From Thermosulfurimonas sp. F29 (GTDB lineage: Bacteria; Desulfobacterota; Thermodesulfobacteria; Thermodesulfobacteriales; Thermodesulfobacteriaceae): DNA of 64,000 bases. The notes beneath the pieces were generated by a model, which saw nothing but the letters and a program-made list of their open reading frames with translations, was not told the origin of the DNA and did no database searches. The translations under genes and the position numbers were made by a program. The stretch spans positions 124,001-188,000 of the forward strand of contig NZ_JAIFYA010000002.1 in NCBI RefSeq assembly GCF_019688735.1, written 5' to 3'. This document shows positions 8,101-16,962 of the stretch, in pieces (within the stretch, counting starts at the first letter, position 1; every line of letters begins with the position of its first letter).

Positions 8101-8310
8101 GAGGGTTAAAACCCTCGCCTTTAGGCGAAAGCTTGAGCATGATAGAATGCGGACATAATGGGAGATTACAGGCATGGTAATCATAGTGTTTACAAGATTC
8201 ACTTGCACATAGTGTGGGTAACTAAGTACAGGCGACCGATACTGAGGGGGCGGTAGCGTACAGGGTGAGGGAGGTCATAAGGAAGGGAGGGTGGTTCAGA
8301 AAATGACAGC
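8101..8310 (+). mobile_element. IS200/IS605-type element remnant (left end)
   Basis: The left part of an IS200-like insertion sequence. A subterminal hairpin TCGCC-TTTA-GGCGA (8115-8128) precedes a broken transposase start, the arrangement typical of IS200 left ends, which TnpA recognises as hairpins. The right end is missing; IS3-type sequence begins around 8338. Confidence 0.7.
8158..8306 (+). pseudogene. tnpA: IS200-type transposase TnpA, truncated and frameshifted
   Basis: From ATG 8158 the reading begins MGDYRHGNHSVYKIHLHIVW, then VTKYRRPILRG. This is the recognisable N-terminus of the Y1 HUH transposase of IS200. A one-base loss at about 8250 then shifts the frame, and the homologous reading continues as AVAYRVREVIRKG until a stop at 8304. 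The catalytic HUH and tyrosine regions are absent. Not functional. Confidence 0.75.
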
Positions 8311-8337
8311 GATGAGTAAAGACCCTAACATTCCAGG

Positions 8338-8526
8338 TGGTCCAAATTTCGGGGCATATTAAAATTGCGCAGCCAGCTCCGCAAGGGACTTCTCTTCCCT
8401 CAGAGCCTCAAGGGCTACCCTGGCCTTAAATTCCGGATAATACCTCTTGAACTTTTTCCTGGACATTGGACCCCTACTTTGTCTGATTTTTTCACCTTAC
8501 CACACTGTCCAAATTTCGGGGTCCAC
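8338..8526 (-). mobile_element. IS3-family insertion remnant
   Basis: About 190 bases bounded by two copies of CCAAATTTCGGGG (8342-8354 and 8509-8521) in the same orientation. Between them on the minus strand is the start of an IS3-type orfA. The outer sequence ...GTGGACCCC next to the start side resembles IS3 left ends. The element is an internal-deletion derivative. The same-direction ends mean it is not a simple deletion of one copy. Confidence 0.6.
8359..8466 (-). pseudogene. IS3-family transposase OrfA, N-terminal fragment
   Basis: A 35-codon reading starting MSRKKFKRYYPEFKARVALE and continuing ALREEKSLAELAAQF before TAA. This is the first half of the helix-turn-helix OrfA of IS3/IS911-like elements, which normally run to about 90-100 residues. 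It is cut at the second end repeat. Confidence 0.75.
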
Positions 8527-8530
8527 TTCA

Positions 8531-8646
8531 ACTCCCCCTCCCCAACCCTCCCCCAGAGGGGGAGGGAACCTGGTTCCCCCTCCCTCCGGGAGGGGGTCAG
8601 GGGGAGGGAACTTGTCCCCCCTCCGGGAGGAGGGATAGGGGAAGGG
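8531..8646. repeat. GC-rich palindromic repeat cluster
   Basis: At least two perfect 9-bp hairpins are packed together: CCCTCCCCC-AGA-GGGGGAGGG (8546-8566) and CCCCCTCCC-TCC-GGGAGGGGG (8576-8596). A third, imperfect CCTCC/GGAGG unit follows (about 8616-8634). The units read as variants of one CCCTCCCCC..GGGGGAGGG element. They may fold in RNA upstream of kdsD. No coding sense was seen. Confidence 0.7.
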
Positions 8647-8691
8647 CCAAAGGATAATGCCAGGTTGGCAAAAAGGGGTATATTTGAGCAC

Positions 8692-9666
8692 ATGAGTGTG
8701 CTCGAGACGGCCAGGAGGGTCCTCCGGGTAGAGATCGAGGGACTGTGTACAGTAGAGAAAAAGCTGGGAGCCTCCTTTGAGGAAGCGGTGCGACTGGTTC
8801 TATCCTCCAGAGGTCGGGTGGTGGTAACCGGGCTCGGAAAAAGCGGTCTCATTGGCCGCAAGATATCCGCCACCCTCTCCTCCACCGGCACCCCTTCCTT
8901 CTTTCTCCATCCCGCCGAGGCCCTTCACGGAGACCTCGGCATGGTGACCCCGGAGGATGTGTTGCTGGCCCTTTCCAATTCCGGGCGCACCGAGGAGGTA
9001 AACCTCATCGTGCGCGTCCTTAAGGGGAGGGGAGTCCGCGCCATCGCCCTCACCGGAAATCCGGACTCACCGCTGGCTGGCCTTGCCGATGTGGTCATCG
9101 ATGTGGGGGTGCCGCGGGAGGCCTGTCCCTACGACCTCGCCCCCACCGCAAGCACCACCGCGGCCCTGGCGGTGGGCGACGCCCTGGCCGTGGCCCTGGC
9201 CGAGGCCCGGGGCTTCGGACCGGAGGACTTCCGGCGCAATCACCCCGGAGGCTCCCTGGGGGAGCGGCTCAAGGTGCGCGTGGCCGAGATTATGCTCACC
9301 GGCGACCGCATTCCCCTCACCCGAATGGGTACCCTCATGACCGAGGCCCTCCCGGAGATGGACCGCAAGCGCCTGGGCTGTATCCTGATCCTGGACGAAC
9401 GGGATCGGCTTAAGGGGATTATCACCGACGGTGATCTGCGAAGGACGCTGGTCCGCCGGGGAAGCCTCGAAGGGGTGCGCGTGGAGGAGATCATGACCCC
9501 GGATCCCAAACGCATAGATAAGGACCGGCTGGCCTCCGAAGCCCTGGATCTCATGGAAAAACACCTGATTACCGTCCTTCCGGTTGTGGACAGCGACGAA
9601 CGCCTGGTGGGAATCCTTCACCTGCACGACATTCTGGGGAAGGGAAGCTTCAAGTTTACGGTTTAG
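8692..9666 (+). CDS. kdsD: D-arabinose 5-phosphate isomerase (KdsD/KpsF/GutQ)
   Basis: A 324-residue sugar isomerase converting ribulose 5-phosphate to arabinose 5-phosphate, the first step to Kdo of lipopolysaccharide. The SIS domain has RVVVTGLGKSGLIGRKIS near residue 40, FFLHPAEALHGDLGM near 70 and ALSNSGRTEEV near 95. Paired CBS domains follow (IMLTGDRIPL at about 200 and VEEIMTPDPKRIDKD at about 260). Length is normal. I placed the start at ATG 8692; the longer open frame upstream consists of the repeat cluster and IS remnant. It supports a Gram-negative envelope. The stop overlaps the convergent PilZ gene by 4 bases. Confidence 0.92.
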   Translation: MSVLETARRVLRVEIEGLCTVEKKLGASFEEAVRLVLSSRGRVVVTGLGKSGLIGRKISATLSSTGTPSFFLHPAEALHGDLGMVTPEDVLLALSNSGRTEEVNLIVRVLKGRGVRAIALTGNPDSPLAGLADVVIDVGVPREACPYDLAPTASTTAALAVGDALAVALAEARGFGPEDFRRNHPGGSLGERLKVRVAEIMLTGDRIPLTRMGTLMTEALPEMDRKRLGCILILDERDRLKGIITDGDLRRTLVRRGSLEGVRVEEIMTPDPKRIDKDRLASEALDLMEKHLITVLPVVDSDERLVGILHLHDILGKGSFKFTV

Positions 9667-10352
9667 CCCTCGGCCTTGGCCTTGCGGATTTCGATTTCCC
9701 GCCGGATGATGTACTGCATCAGTTCTTGGCGTTTCCTTTCGTTGATGTGGAACTTAACCCCCAGAAGCAAGCCATCGGGGGATTCCTGAGCCCGAACCAC
9801 CTCGGCTCGCGGGATCTCTATCTGACCGAAGGGGCGGCTGGCCGAAAGCAGAAGATCGAGTTTCCCCTCCAGGAGAATCTCTCTTTCAGGCACTCTGAGA
9901 TTGGGACGGAGAAGGGCCAGACCTCCGGCACTGAGGTTTAAAATCTCTCCCGTCAGTTCCTTATCCTTCCACTTGAACTGCGCCTTTGAACCGGGCGGCG
10001 TGGGGACGCGATAGTACATTCGTCGTTCCAGCCGGAAGATGGCGGTGGGACGGGTGGTAAAGATGTATCGATTCTGGGTGTCCTCTTTGAGGATGTCCAC
10101 GCGGAAAAAGTGTTCGATGTTGGTGTTATCGCGATAGATGACCCGGGCCGTGCCGAGACCCGGGGCCCAGGGGCGGGGGTAGTCAAAGACGAGTCGATCC
10201 TCCAGTACATGAAGAAGAAGGGTGGGACCGGAACGAAACCTCCCGCTCACGAAAATCACCCAGTAACCCATTTTCTTGAGATCCTGAAGCAGGACCTCGA
10301 TGTGAGCTGGGTCCTTATTTACCTCGTAGCCACCCTCCCAGGGTTCCCACAT
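9663..10352 (-). CDS. PilZ-domain protein (YcgR-like)
   Basis: A 229-residue protein with an N-terminal YcgR-like domain (about 15-105) and a C-terminal PilZ domain. The cyclic-di-GMP binding residues are visible as RLERRMYYR near 107 (RxxxR pattern) and NLSAGGLALL near 138 (D/NxSxxG). Such proteins sense c-di-GMP and act on flagellar motors or surface behaviour. It starts one base after the polA stop, so it is probably co-transcribed with polA. Target unknown. Confidence 0.82.
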   Translation of the reverse strand: MWEPWEGGYEVNKDPAHIEVLLQDLKKMGYWVIFVSGRFRSGPTLLLHVLEDRLVFDYPRPWAPGLGTARVIYRDNTNIEHFFRVDILKEDTQNRYIFTTRPTAIFRLERRMYYRVPTPPGSKAQFKWKDKELTGEILNLSAGGLALLRPNLRVPEREILLEGKLDLLLSASRPFGQIEIPRAEVVRAQESPDGLLLGVKFHINERKRQELMQYIIRREIEIRKAKAEG

Positions 10353-10353
10353 C

Positions 10354-12942
10354 TCAGGCCTTGGCCTCCGCCCAGTTCTTACCCACGGCCAGATTCACCC
10401 TTAGCGGCACGCTCAGGGGATAAACCTCTTCCATCTCTTTTCGGACCAGGGCGCTGACCTCTTCAACCTCCTCCTGAGGCACCTCGAAGAGCAACTCGTC
10501 GTGGACCTGAAGAAGGAGCCTGGCCCGGAGTCTCCCCTCTCTCAGACGACGGTCTATGGCCAGCATGGCCAGCTTCACCAGATCGGCCCCGGAACCCTGT
10601 ATGGGAGTGTTGATGGCCGTGCGCTCGGCAAACTCCCGCACGCCCTTTTCCCGGCTGAAAAGACCGGGAATGGGACGCCGCCGGCCGAGAATGGTTTTCA
10701 CGAACCCCTTATCCCGGGCCTCGGCTACCACCTCTTCCATGTAGCGTTTCACCCCGGGATACCTTTCGAAATAGCGCTCTATGAAAGCCTTGGCCTGCTT
10801 GAAGTCTATGTCGAGTTCCCTGGAAAGGCCGTAAGGGCTCATACCGTAAGCAATACCAAAGTTGATCACCTTGGCCAAGCGTCGCATCTCCGGAGTGACC
10901 TCCCCCGGCGAGACCCCGAAGATCTCGGCGGCGGTGGCGGCATGAATGTCGTGCCCCTCCGCAAAGGCTCTCCGCAGATTCTCGTCTCCGGAGAAGTGAG
11001 CCAGCAGCCGGAGCTCGAGCTGAGAATAATCCGCCGAAAGGAGCACCCAGCCCTCCTCGGCCACGAAGGCCCGGCGCATGGCCTGCCCCTCCTCGCCCTT
11101 TACGGGAATGTTCTGAAGATTGGGATCCGAGGAGGAGAGCCGACCCGTGGCCGTTCCGGTCTGGTGAAAGGTGGTGTGGACCCGCCCGGTGGCGGGGTCC
11201 GCGAGGCGCAGGAGCGGTTCCACATAGGTGGAAAGGATCTTGTGCACGGTGCGATAGCGAAGGAGCACCCGCGGAAGGGGATGAAGCGGGGCCAGCTCCG
11301 AAAGCACCTCCACATCCGTGGAATAACCCGTGCCCTTGGGCGTGCGTTTGCCCCGGGGCAGTCCCAGCTTCTGGAAGAGAATCCGGGAAAGTTCCCGCCC
11401 GGAACGGAGGTTGAAGGGTTCCCCGGCCAGCCGAAAGGCCTCCTCCTCAAGGGTCCGCAGTTCTTCGCGAAGTCTCCCGGACCATTCCCGCAGATAGTCC
11501 CGATCCACGCGGATGCCCGTTCGCTCCATCCTGAAGAGCACCGGGGCCAGGGGAACCTCCACCTCGAAAAGGAGGCGTTCCAGACCGGCCTCCGAAAGGG
11601 ACTCCCTCAGGAGGGGATAGAGTTCGAGAAGGGCCCGGGCCCGCTCCGCCATACCGCCTCTGTCCGGGTCCGGAGACATCCTCACCCCCAGGCGCTCCGC
11701 GGCCAGTTCCTCAAGCTCGTATCCCTTACGGATCGGGTCAAGCAACCAGGCCGCAAGCCTTACATCAAAGACCTCCCCGGAAAACTCCGGAGCCTCCCCC
11801 ATAAGATGGCACAGGTTTTTGAAATCGTAGACCACGCAAACGCAATCCTCCCGGGAAAAGAGATCCCTCAGGGCCGTGAGCCCTTCCGGGGGCAGGAGAA
11901 AGACTGCTCCGGGAAGGGCCAGGGCCACACCGGAAACGGATCCCCTACCGAAAAGACCTTCTCCTTCGGAAACCCAGAGGGCCACCCGTTCGGTTTCCCG
12001 GACCTCCGGGGGGATCTCCGCGACCTCATTGACCGGACCGGAGAGATCCCTTGAGGGGGGAAGCTCGGAGAGGAGCTTGCGAAACTCGAGTCTCACGAAG
12101 AGCTCCCTCAGACGGGAATAGTCGGGCTCGCGCAGACGATATTCCTCCAGGGCCAGAGGCACCGGGGCCGAGGTCTCCAGTTCCACCAGTTTCCGGGAAA
12201 GGAACGCGGACTCGCGTCCCTCCTCCAGGAGCCTGCGGACCCGGGCCGGGGTCACCTCGGAGAGCCGGGCGTAAAGGTCTTCCACCGAACCGAAGGTGCG
12301 GATAAGGGTGGCGGCGGTCTTTTCCCCGATCCCCTTTACTCCGGGAATGTTGTCGCTGGCGTCTCCGGAAAGGGCCCGCAATTCCGGCATCTTCTCCGGG
12401 GGCACCCCGTAGCGCCTTTCCACCTCCGCGGGATCAATGATCCTTTCCCGGAGCGGATCCCACACATAGACCCGGTCGCTCACCAGGGAAAAGAGATCCC
12501 GGTCGCCGGCGATGATGAGCACCGGATTGGGAAGTTTCGTGGCCAGGGTGGCGATGAGGTCGTCGGCCTCGTAGCCCGGCACGCTGAGGACGCGCACCCC
12601 CAGAGCCTCGGCTATCTCCCGTATGTAGGGAATCTGCACCGCAAGCTCGTCGGGCATGGGGGGACGATGGGCCTTGTAGTCCCGGAAGGCCTCGTGCCTG
12701 AAGGTGGGAGCCTTTTCGTCCAGACACAGGGCCAGGTATTCCGGCTGAAGCTCTCGCAGCACCCGCAGCAACATGCGGGTAAAGACATAGATCGCCTTGG
12801 TGGGAAGACCCCAGGAGGTAGAGAGGAACTCCTTTACCGCGTAATGGGCCCGGTAGACAAAGGTGGTGCCGTCAATCAGATAGACTACCGGGCCCTCACC
12901 GGCCTTAGGTAAAACGATTGAGGATCCAGGTGACGATCTCAC
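10354..12942 (-). CDS. polA: DNA polymerase I
   Basis: An 862-residue family A polymerase. The N-terminal 5'-nuclease domain (about 1-290) has YLIDGTTFVYRAHYA, GYEADDLIATLA, AGDRDLFSLV and GDASDNIPGVKGIGEKTA. The polymerase domain has motif A DYSQLELRLLAH, motif B RRLAKVINFGIAYGMSPYG and motif C QVHDELLFE. The middle domain lacks the exonuclease residues: where the DxE of motif I is expected it reads WVSEGEGLFG, and no YxxxD of motif III is seen, so proofreading is probably lost, as in Taq-type enzymes. The only in-frame start is GTG 12942, without a good ribosome site, so the N-terminus is uncertain. It overlaps the upstream hypothetical by 38 bases. Confidence 0.95.
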   Translation of the reverse strand: MRSSPGSSIVLPKAGEGPVVYLIDGTTFVYRAHYAVKEFLSTSWGLPTKAIYVFTRMLLRVLRELQPEYLALCLDEKAPTFRHEAFRDYKAHRPPMPDELAVQIPYIREIAEALGVRVLSVPGYEADDLIATLATKLPNPVLIIAGDRDLFSLVSDRVYVWDPLRERIIDPAEVERRYGVPPEKMPELRALSGDASDNIPGVKGIGEKTAATLIRTFGSVEDLYARLSEVTPARVRRLLEEGRESAFLSRKLVELETSAPVPLALEEYRLREPDYSRLRELFVRLEFRKLLSELPPSRDLSGPVNEVAEIPPEVRETERVALWVSEGEGLFGRGSVSGVALALPGAVFLLPPEGLTALRDLFSREDCVCVVYDFKNLCHLMGEAPEFSGEVFDVRLAAWLLDPIRKGYELEELAAERLGVRMSPDPDRGGMAERARALLELYPLLRESLSEAGLERLLFEVEVPLAPVLFRMERTGIRVDRDYLREWSGRLREELRTLEEEAFRLAGEPFNLRSGRELSRILFQKLGLPRGKRTPKGTGYSTDVEVLSELAPLHPLPRVLLRYRTVHKILSTYVEPLLRLADPATGRVHTTFHQTGTATGRLSSSDPNLQNIPVKGEEGQAMRRAFVAEEGWVLLSADYSQLELRLLAHFSGDENLRRAFAEGHDIHAATAAEIFGVSPGEVTPEMRRLAKVINFGIAYGMSPYGLSRELDIDFKQAKAFIERYFERYPGVKRYMEEVVAEARDKGFVKTILGRRRPIPGLFSREKGVREFAERTAINTPIQGSGADLVKLAMLAIDRRLREGRLRARLLLQVHDELLFEVPQEEVEEVSALVRKEMEEVYPLSVPLRVNLAVGKNWAEAKA

Positions 12943-13390
12943 TTTTGAGATTCATCTCTTCCTCAGGGGTCATGGTGGTGAGCCACCTGAGGATCCACTT
13001 CTGAAGCCGATTGAGGTGGGTTTTGTTGAGCTTTTCCCCGTAAACCATCTCCAGGGCCTGGAGATACCAGAGGAAGATGGCGTGAAGGGGCATGTAGCGA
13101 TATTCCATGGTAATGGGATAGAGGACCTCGTAAAAGGCCCGGTTCAGGAACTTCTTGTCCGGCTCACCGGTGAATTTCCTTATGGTGAGCCTGGAGACCC
13201 GCCTCTCCTCGGCCGGCGGAGGCGCCTCCCCCTGAAGATAGGCCAGATTCTGCTGGATGAGATCGTAACGATCCTTGTGCCTCCGGATGATGGTCTCCTG
13301 AAGGGACATGAGGGCCAGGGGGTTCTCCCTCTCCCGGTAATACTTGGCCAGCTTCTGGCGCAGAACCGACTTACGACTTCTTCCGCCCAT
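12905..13390 (-). CDS. Conserved-looking hypothetical protein upstream of polA
   Basis: A 161-residue protein that I do not recognise. The N-terminus is strongly basic and helical (RSRKSVLRQKLAKYYRER). A tryptophan- and tyrosine-rich helical C-terminus (LHAIFLWYLQALEMVYGEKL, LQKWILRWLTTMTPEEEMN) follows. No signal peptide or clear membrane segment. GGAGG lies upstream of the ATG. It overlaps polA by 38 bases and is likely translated with it, so a DNA-related role is a guess only. Confidence 0.6.
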   Translation of the reverse strand: MGGRSRKSVLRQKLAKYYRERENPLALMSLQETIIRRHKDRYDLIQQNLAYLQGEAPPPAEERRVSRLTIRKFTGEPDKKFLNRAFYEVLYPITMEYRYMPLHAIFLWYLQALEMVYGEKLNKTHLNRLQKWILRWLTTMTPEEEMNLKSEIVTWILNRFT

Positions 13391-13444
13391 TCGAAACCTC
13401 CTCGCAGACTCCTCAACTCAAAAAACCACAAAAAAGGATAAATT

Positions 13445-14101
13445 TCAAGGGAGCTCCGAGGTGGAGGAAAAGACGAGAAGTCGGCGGATTCCTCCTTTTT
13501 CGGGGAGTTCGAAGGATACCTCCCGCAGGAGGGGCAGGTGTCTTTCAGGGTCGCCCCGGGGCTCCACATCGTTTCGCCAGAGGTAAAAGGCCAGGCCGGG
13601 TCTTGTGAGGAGACGAGCGGCCTGGGCGGCGAATTTCTCCGCCGAACCGTAGCCCCGGGAGACCACCACCGGGAAACGCGCTTCCGGCCACTCGCGACCG
13701 AGGTGTTTTCGTTCCACCCGAATACCGGAAAGACCGAGGAGAGCGATGGTCTCCTCCAGGAAGGTCACCCGCGGGGCGTGGGCCTCGTAGAGAACCACCT
13801 CGAGCTCCGGACGCACGAGCTTGAGGACCAGTCCGGGCACCCCGGCCCCACTGCCCAGGTCGGCCACCCGGAAGCTCCCCTCCGGGAGAAGCGTTGCCAG
13901 GATCAGACTTTCCAGAACGGGAAAACGCAGGCGTTGCCCGGGATCGGAGAGCGCCGTGAGACGGAGACGCCCGGCCTCCGCGGAGAGTCTTTCCAGATAC
14001 AGAAAAAGCTCACCCCAGAAGGTCTCCACCCGGAAGGGAAGACCGTATTCCGCGACCAGAGCCTTAAGATACGCCCGCCCTTCCTCCCAGGTGAGATCCA
14101 T
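13445..14101 (-). CDS. rsmG: 16S rRNA (guanine-N7) methyltransferase RsmG
   Basis: A 218-residue GidB/RsmG enzyme that methylates G527 of 16S rRNA using SAM. The SAM motif is VADLGSGAGVPGLVLKLV near residue 78. The downstream family motifs are LYEAHAPRVTFLEETIALLG and VVVSRGYGSAEKFAAQAARL. A longer reading from TTG 14125 lies inside pyrG; I prefer ATG 14101, which falls just after the pyrG stop with GGGAAG upstream. It is part of the pyrG-led group rather than beside gidA/parAB as in many genomes. Confidence 0.88.
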   Translation of the reverse strand: MDLTWEEGRAYLKALVAEYGLPFRVETFWGELFLYLERLSAEAGRLRLTALSDPGQRLRFPVLESLILATLLPEGSFRVADLGSGAGVPGLVLKLVRPELEVVLYEAHAPRVTFLEETIALLGLSGIRVERKHLGREWPEARFPVVVSRGYGSAEKFAAQAARLLTRPGLAFYLWRNDVEPRGDPERHLPLLREVSFELPEKGGIRRLLVFSSTSELP

Positions 14102-14105
14102 CCCT

Positions 14106-15764
14106 TCAGCTTCCCTTGTGCTCAAGGGCCGCTTTTATGAAAGACACGAAGAGGGGATGGGGTTCCATGGGACGGGACCGGAACTCCGGATGGAACTGAC
14201 ACCCCACGAACCAGGGATGCCCTTCCAGTTCCACGATTTCCACCAGTTCCCCGTCCGGGGAAAGCCCGGCGATCTTTAGACCTTTTTCGGTGAGGAGTTC
14301 CCGGTACTGATTGTTGAACTCGTAGCGGTGCCGGTGGCGTTCGAAGACCTCGTCGCACCCGTAGGCCCGGTGGGATATGGTGTCCGGCACCAGGCGACAG
14401 GGGTAGGCCCCGAGCCGCATGGTGCCCCCCTTGTCGCACTTCTCGTCCCGCACCTCCACCCGTTGAGTGCGGTAGTTGAACCACTCCCGCATGAGGTAGA
14501 TCACCGGATGAGGGGTGTCGGGATCGAACTCCGTGGAGTTGGCCCCGGAAAGCCCGGCCACATTGCGGGCAAACTCGATCACCGCCAGCTGCATTCCCAG
14601 ACAGATTCCGAAAAAGGGGATCCCGTTTTCCCGGGCGTAGCGGATGGCCTCCATCTTGCCCTCGGCCCCCCGATACCCGAACCCTCCGGGCACCAGGACC
14701 CCGTGCACGCCCTCCAGCTTTTCCGCCACATTCTCCCGGGTGATCTCGTCGGCGCTCACATAGCGAATGTCCACCCAGGCCTCGTTCCCCAGCCCTCCGT
14801 GGACCAGGGCCTCGTGCAGGCTCTTGTAGGAGTCCTTGAGGTCCACATACTTTCCCACTATGGCGATGGTCACCCGATCCCTGGGGTTCTTGTACTTTCG
14901 CACCAGGGCTTCCCAGCCGGAAAGATCCGGCTCCCGCGTCCAGATGTTCAGCAGCTCCACGATCTTCTCGTCCAGCCCCTCCTGGTGGAAGATGAGCGGG
15001 ATCTCGTAGATGCAGTCCACATCCTTGGCCGTGATCACCGCGTCCTCCTCCACATTGCAGAAAAGGGCGATCTTTTTCTTGACTTCCGGGGGCAGAAACC
15101 GCTCCGTGCGACACAGCAGGATGTCCGGCTGGATACCGATGGCCCGCAGTTCCTTAACGCTGTGCTGAGTGGGCTTGGTCTTTAGCTCTCCGGCGGCCTT
15201 GATGTAGGGAACATAGGTGAGGTGAATGTAAAGGGTGTTTTCCCGACCCAGGTCGTAACGGAGCTGCCTTATGGCCTCCAGGAAGGGGAGGCTTTCTATG
15301 TCTCCCACGGTGCCCCCGATCTCGATGATGGCCACATCCACTTCGCTTCCGGCCAACTGCACGATGGCCGCCTTGATCTCGTCGGTCACATGAGGGATGA
15401 TCTGAACGGTGCCTCCCAGATAGTCCCCCCGACGCTCCTTGGTGATGACCGAAAAGTAGATCTTTCCGGAGGTGTAATTGTTCTTGCGCCCCATGCGGGC
15501 GGAGGTGAAGCGCTCGTAATGCCCGAGATCGAGATCCGTCTCCGCCCCGTCGTCGGTGACATAGACCTCCCCGTGCTGAAAGGGGTTCATGGTCCCCGGA
15601 TCCACATTGATGTAAGGATCGAGTTTCTGGAAGGTCACCCGAAGACCCCGGGCCTCGAGCAACGCCCCTATGGAGGCCGAGGCCAGCCCCTTGCCGAGAG
15701 AGGAAAGCACTCCACCGGTCACGAAGATAAACTTGGTGTGGAATCCGCGTTTTCGACGCGCCAT
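14106..15764 (-). CDS. pyrG: CTP synthase
   Basis: A 552-residue CTP synthetase making CTP from UTP, ATP and glutamine. The N-terminal synthetase domain has [20 protein letters not shown] and [20 protein letters not shown]. The C-terminal class I glutaminase has the nucleophile motif [18 protein letters not shown] and the C-terminal catalytic HPE ([10 protein letters not shown]). Length is normal. It starts 3 bases after the small membrane protein gene and precedes rsmG by 4 bases. Confidence 0.97.
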   Translation of the reverse strand: MARRKRGFHTKFIFVTGGVLSSLGKGLASASIGALLEARGLRVTFQKLDPYINVDPGTMNPFQHGEVYVTDDGAETDLDLGHYERFTSARMGRKNNYTSGKIYFSVITKERRGDYLGGTVQIIPHVTDEIKAAIVQLAGSEVDVAIIEIGGTVGDIESLPFLEAIRQLRYDLGRENTLYIHLTYVPYIKAAGELKTKPTQHSVKELRAIGIQPDILLCRTERFLPPEVKKKIALFCNVEEDAVITAKDVDCIYEIPLIFHQEGLDEKIVELLNIWTREPDLSGWEALVRKYKNPRDRVTIAIVGKYVDLKDSYKSLHEALVHGGLGNEAWVDIRYVSADEITRENVAEKLEGVHGVLVPGGFGYRGAEGKMEAIRYARENGIPFFGICLGMQLAVIEFARNVAGLSGANSTEFDPDTPHPVIYLMREWFNYRTQRVEVRDEKCDKGGTMRLGAYPCRLVPDTISHRAYGCDEVFERHRHRYEFNNQYRELLTEKGLKIAGLSPDGELVEIVELEGHPWFVGCQFHPEFRSRPMEPHPLFVSFIKAALEHKGS

Positions 15765-15767
15765 GAT

Positions 15768-16178
15768 CTACCCCTTCGGTGAACTTGGCCGGGCCTCACC
15801 GTAAATGCGCCCGGAACTTACGCCCTTGAGAACGATAGCGGAAATTTTCTCCGGAGAAAAGGTGGGGCCCAAGGAGCGTATCAGCACCGTCCCGGAAATA
15901 CGACCTACCTCACGCCCCACCCCTCCCCGATAATAAAGAATTACATAGAGATCCTCCCCGGGCTTTCGGGAAAGCTCCACCTTGAGAAGCCGATCCCCCC
16001 GATCCTCCACCCAGAAGCTCACCTCCCCCAGGGATTCCCGCGCCGGGGAAAGAATGGGAAAACGGACCAGAAGAGTCCGTTTTTTTTCGGTGCGGGAATA
16101 ACGGGCCCAGATCAGGGCCATGATCAGGATCACCACAAAGACCAGATTCCAGAGCGGGGAACGAGAGGGACGCCGCAT
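15768..16178 (-). CDS. Small single-pass membrane protein, hypothetical
   Basis: A 136-residue protein with a basic N-terminus, one membrane segment (about residues 10-24, LVFVVILIMALIWARYS) and a predicted beta-rich outer domain with no motif I recognise. AAGGAAAGG precedes the ATG. It ends 3 bases before pyrG and looks co-transcribed. The position of its start, and the LptC-like layout of one helix plus beta domain, suggest an envelope role, but no family can be assigned. Confidence 0.55.
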   Translation of the reverse strand: MRRPSRSPLWNLVFVVILIMALIWARYSRTEKKRTLLVRFPILSPARESLGEVSFWVEDRGDRLLKVELSRKPGEDLYVILYYRGGVGREVGRISGTVLIRSLGPTFSPEKISAIVLKGVSSGRIYGEARPSSPKG

Positions 16179-16242
16179 GACGAACCTTTCCTTCTCTCCG
16201 TTTATGGGGTATTTTAGCGCAAAATCTTCAGGGAGACAAAAA

Positions 16243-16962
16243 GTGGAAGAACCGGTTTTCGATCCGCGGGAACTCGGTCCGGACGACGAGATCGTCTTTG
16301 CCTGTCATCCGGGAGTCCCCTGCTTCAACAGGTGCTGCTACGATGTGCATTTAGTCCTTTCGCCCTACGACTTTTTGCGACTGCGCCGGGCCCTGGGGGT
16401 CTCTCCTCAGGAACTCATCGAGCGCTACGGCGAAGCCTACATCGGCGAGGTGACCCAGCTGCCCGTGGTGGCGATAAAGATGAATCCCTACGACTTCGCC
16501 TGCCCCTTTCTGAAGCCCGAGGGCTGTTCGGTCTATCCGGATCGGCCGTCGGCCTGTCGCACCTACCCTCTCGCCCGTTACCTCCGCGAGGATCCCGAGA
16601 CCGGAAAACGCCGTGAGGTTTACCGCATCATAAGGGAAACCCACTGTAAGGGGCACTACGAAAAGCGTACCATCCGGGTGCGGGACTTCGTGAGGGAACA
16701 GGGTCTGGAGCCCTACCTCCGCTTTAACGACCTTTTCGGAGAGGTGGTGGCCAGAAGACAGGCCCACGCCGAAACTCCCCTCACCGCCGACCAGCTGGAC
16801 CTCATCTTTCTGGCCCTTTACGATCTGCCCCGCTTCCGCGAGGAAGCCCTCTCCGGCCGTCTGGAGGTCCCGGATCTTGAGGACCCCGCCGGGGTCAGCG
16901 ATGAGGACCTCCTTGAGGCCGGTATACGGTTCGTTTTGGAGAGGGTCCTCATCTTCGATTAA
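16243..16962 (+). CDS. YkgJ-like cysteine-cluster protein
   Basis: A 239-residue protein with the YkgJ zinc/iron-cluster cysteine pattern: CHPGVPCFNRCCYDV near residue 22, ACPFLKPEGCSVYPDRPSAC near 86-105, then CRTYPLARY and a further Cys in RETHCKGHY. Function is unknown, and the cysteines probably bind a metal. I chose GTG 16243 because AGGGAG lies 8 bases upstream and homology begins about here. Longer readings from 16177 or 16120 would run into the divergent gene. The stop overlaps the convergent ahbD-like gene by 4 bases. Confidence 0.75.
   Translation: MEEPVFDPRELGPDDEIVFACHPGVPCFNRCCYDVHLVLSPYDFLRLRRALGVSPQELIERYGEAYIGEVTQLPVVAIKMNPYDFACPFLKPEGCSVYPDRPSACRTYPLARYLREDPETGKRREVYRIIRETHCKGHYEKRTIRVRDFVREQGLEPYLRFNDLFGEVVARRQAHAETPLTADQLDLIFLALYDLPRFREEALSGRLEVPDLEDPAGVSDEDLLEAGIRFVLERVLIFD

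Noticed and set aside
8531-8646. A possible CRISPR array in the GC-rich repeats
   Set aside because: The units are adjacent palindromes without regular unique spacers. No array was seen anywhere in the window.
8365-8691. A 109-residue N-terminal extension of kdsD
   Set aside because: The extension is translated from the IS3 remnant and the palindromic repeats; the family start fits ATG 8692.
10501-12054. A 517-codon plus-strand open frame opposite polA
   Set aside because: The minus strand carries unmistakable polA; the plus frame is a composition artefact of G+C-rich codons and shows no family motif. The same holds for long antisense frames opposite feoB (39415-40788), the molybdopterin gene (2302-3324) and pyrG.
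16120-16242. Longer starts for the YkgJ-like gene, including an ATG interlocked as CATG with the divergent gene's ATG at 16176-16179
   Set aside because: GTG 16243 has a better ribosome site and matches where homology begins, leaving room for a promoter between the divergent genes.
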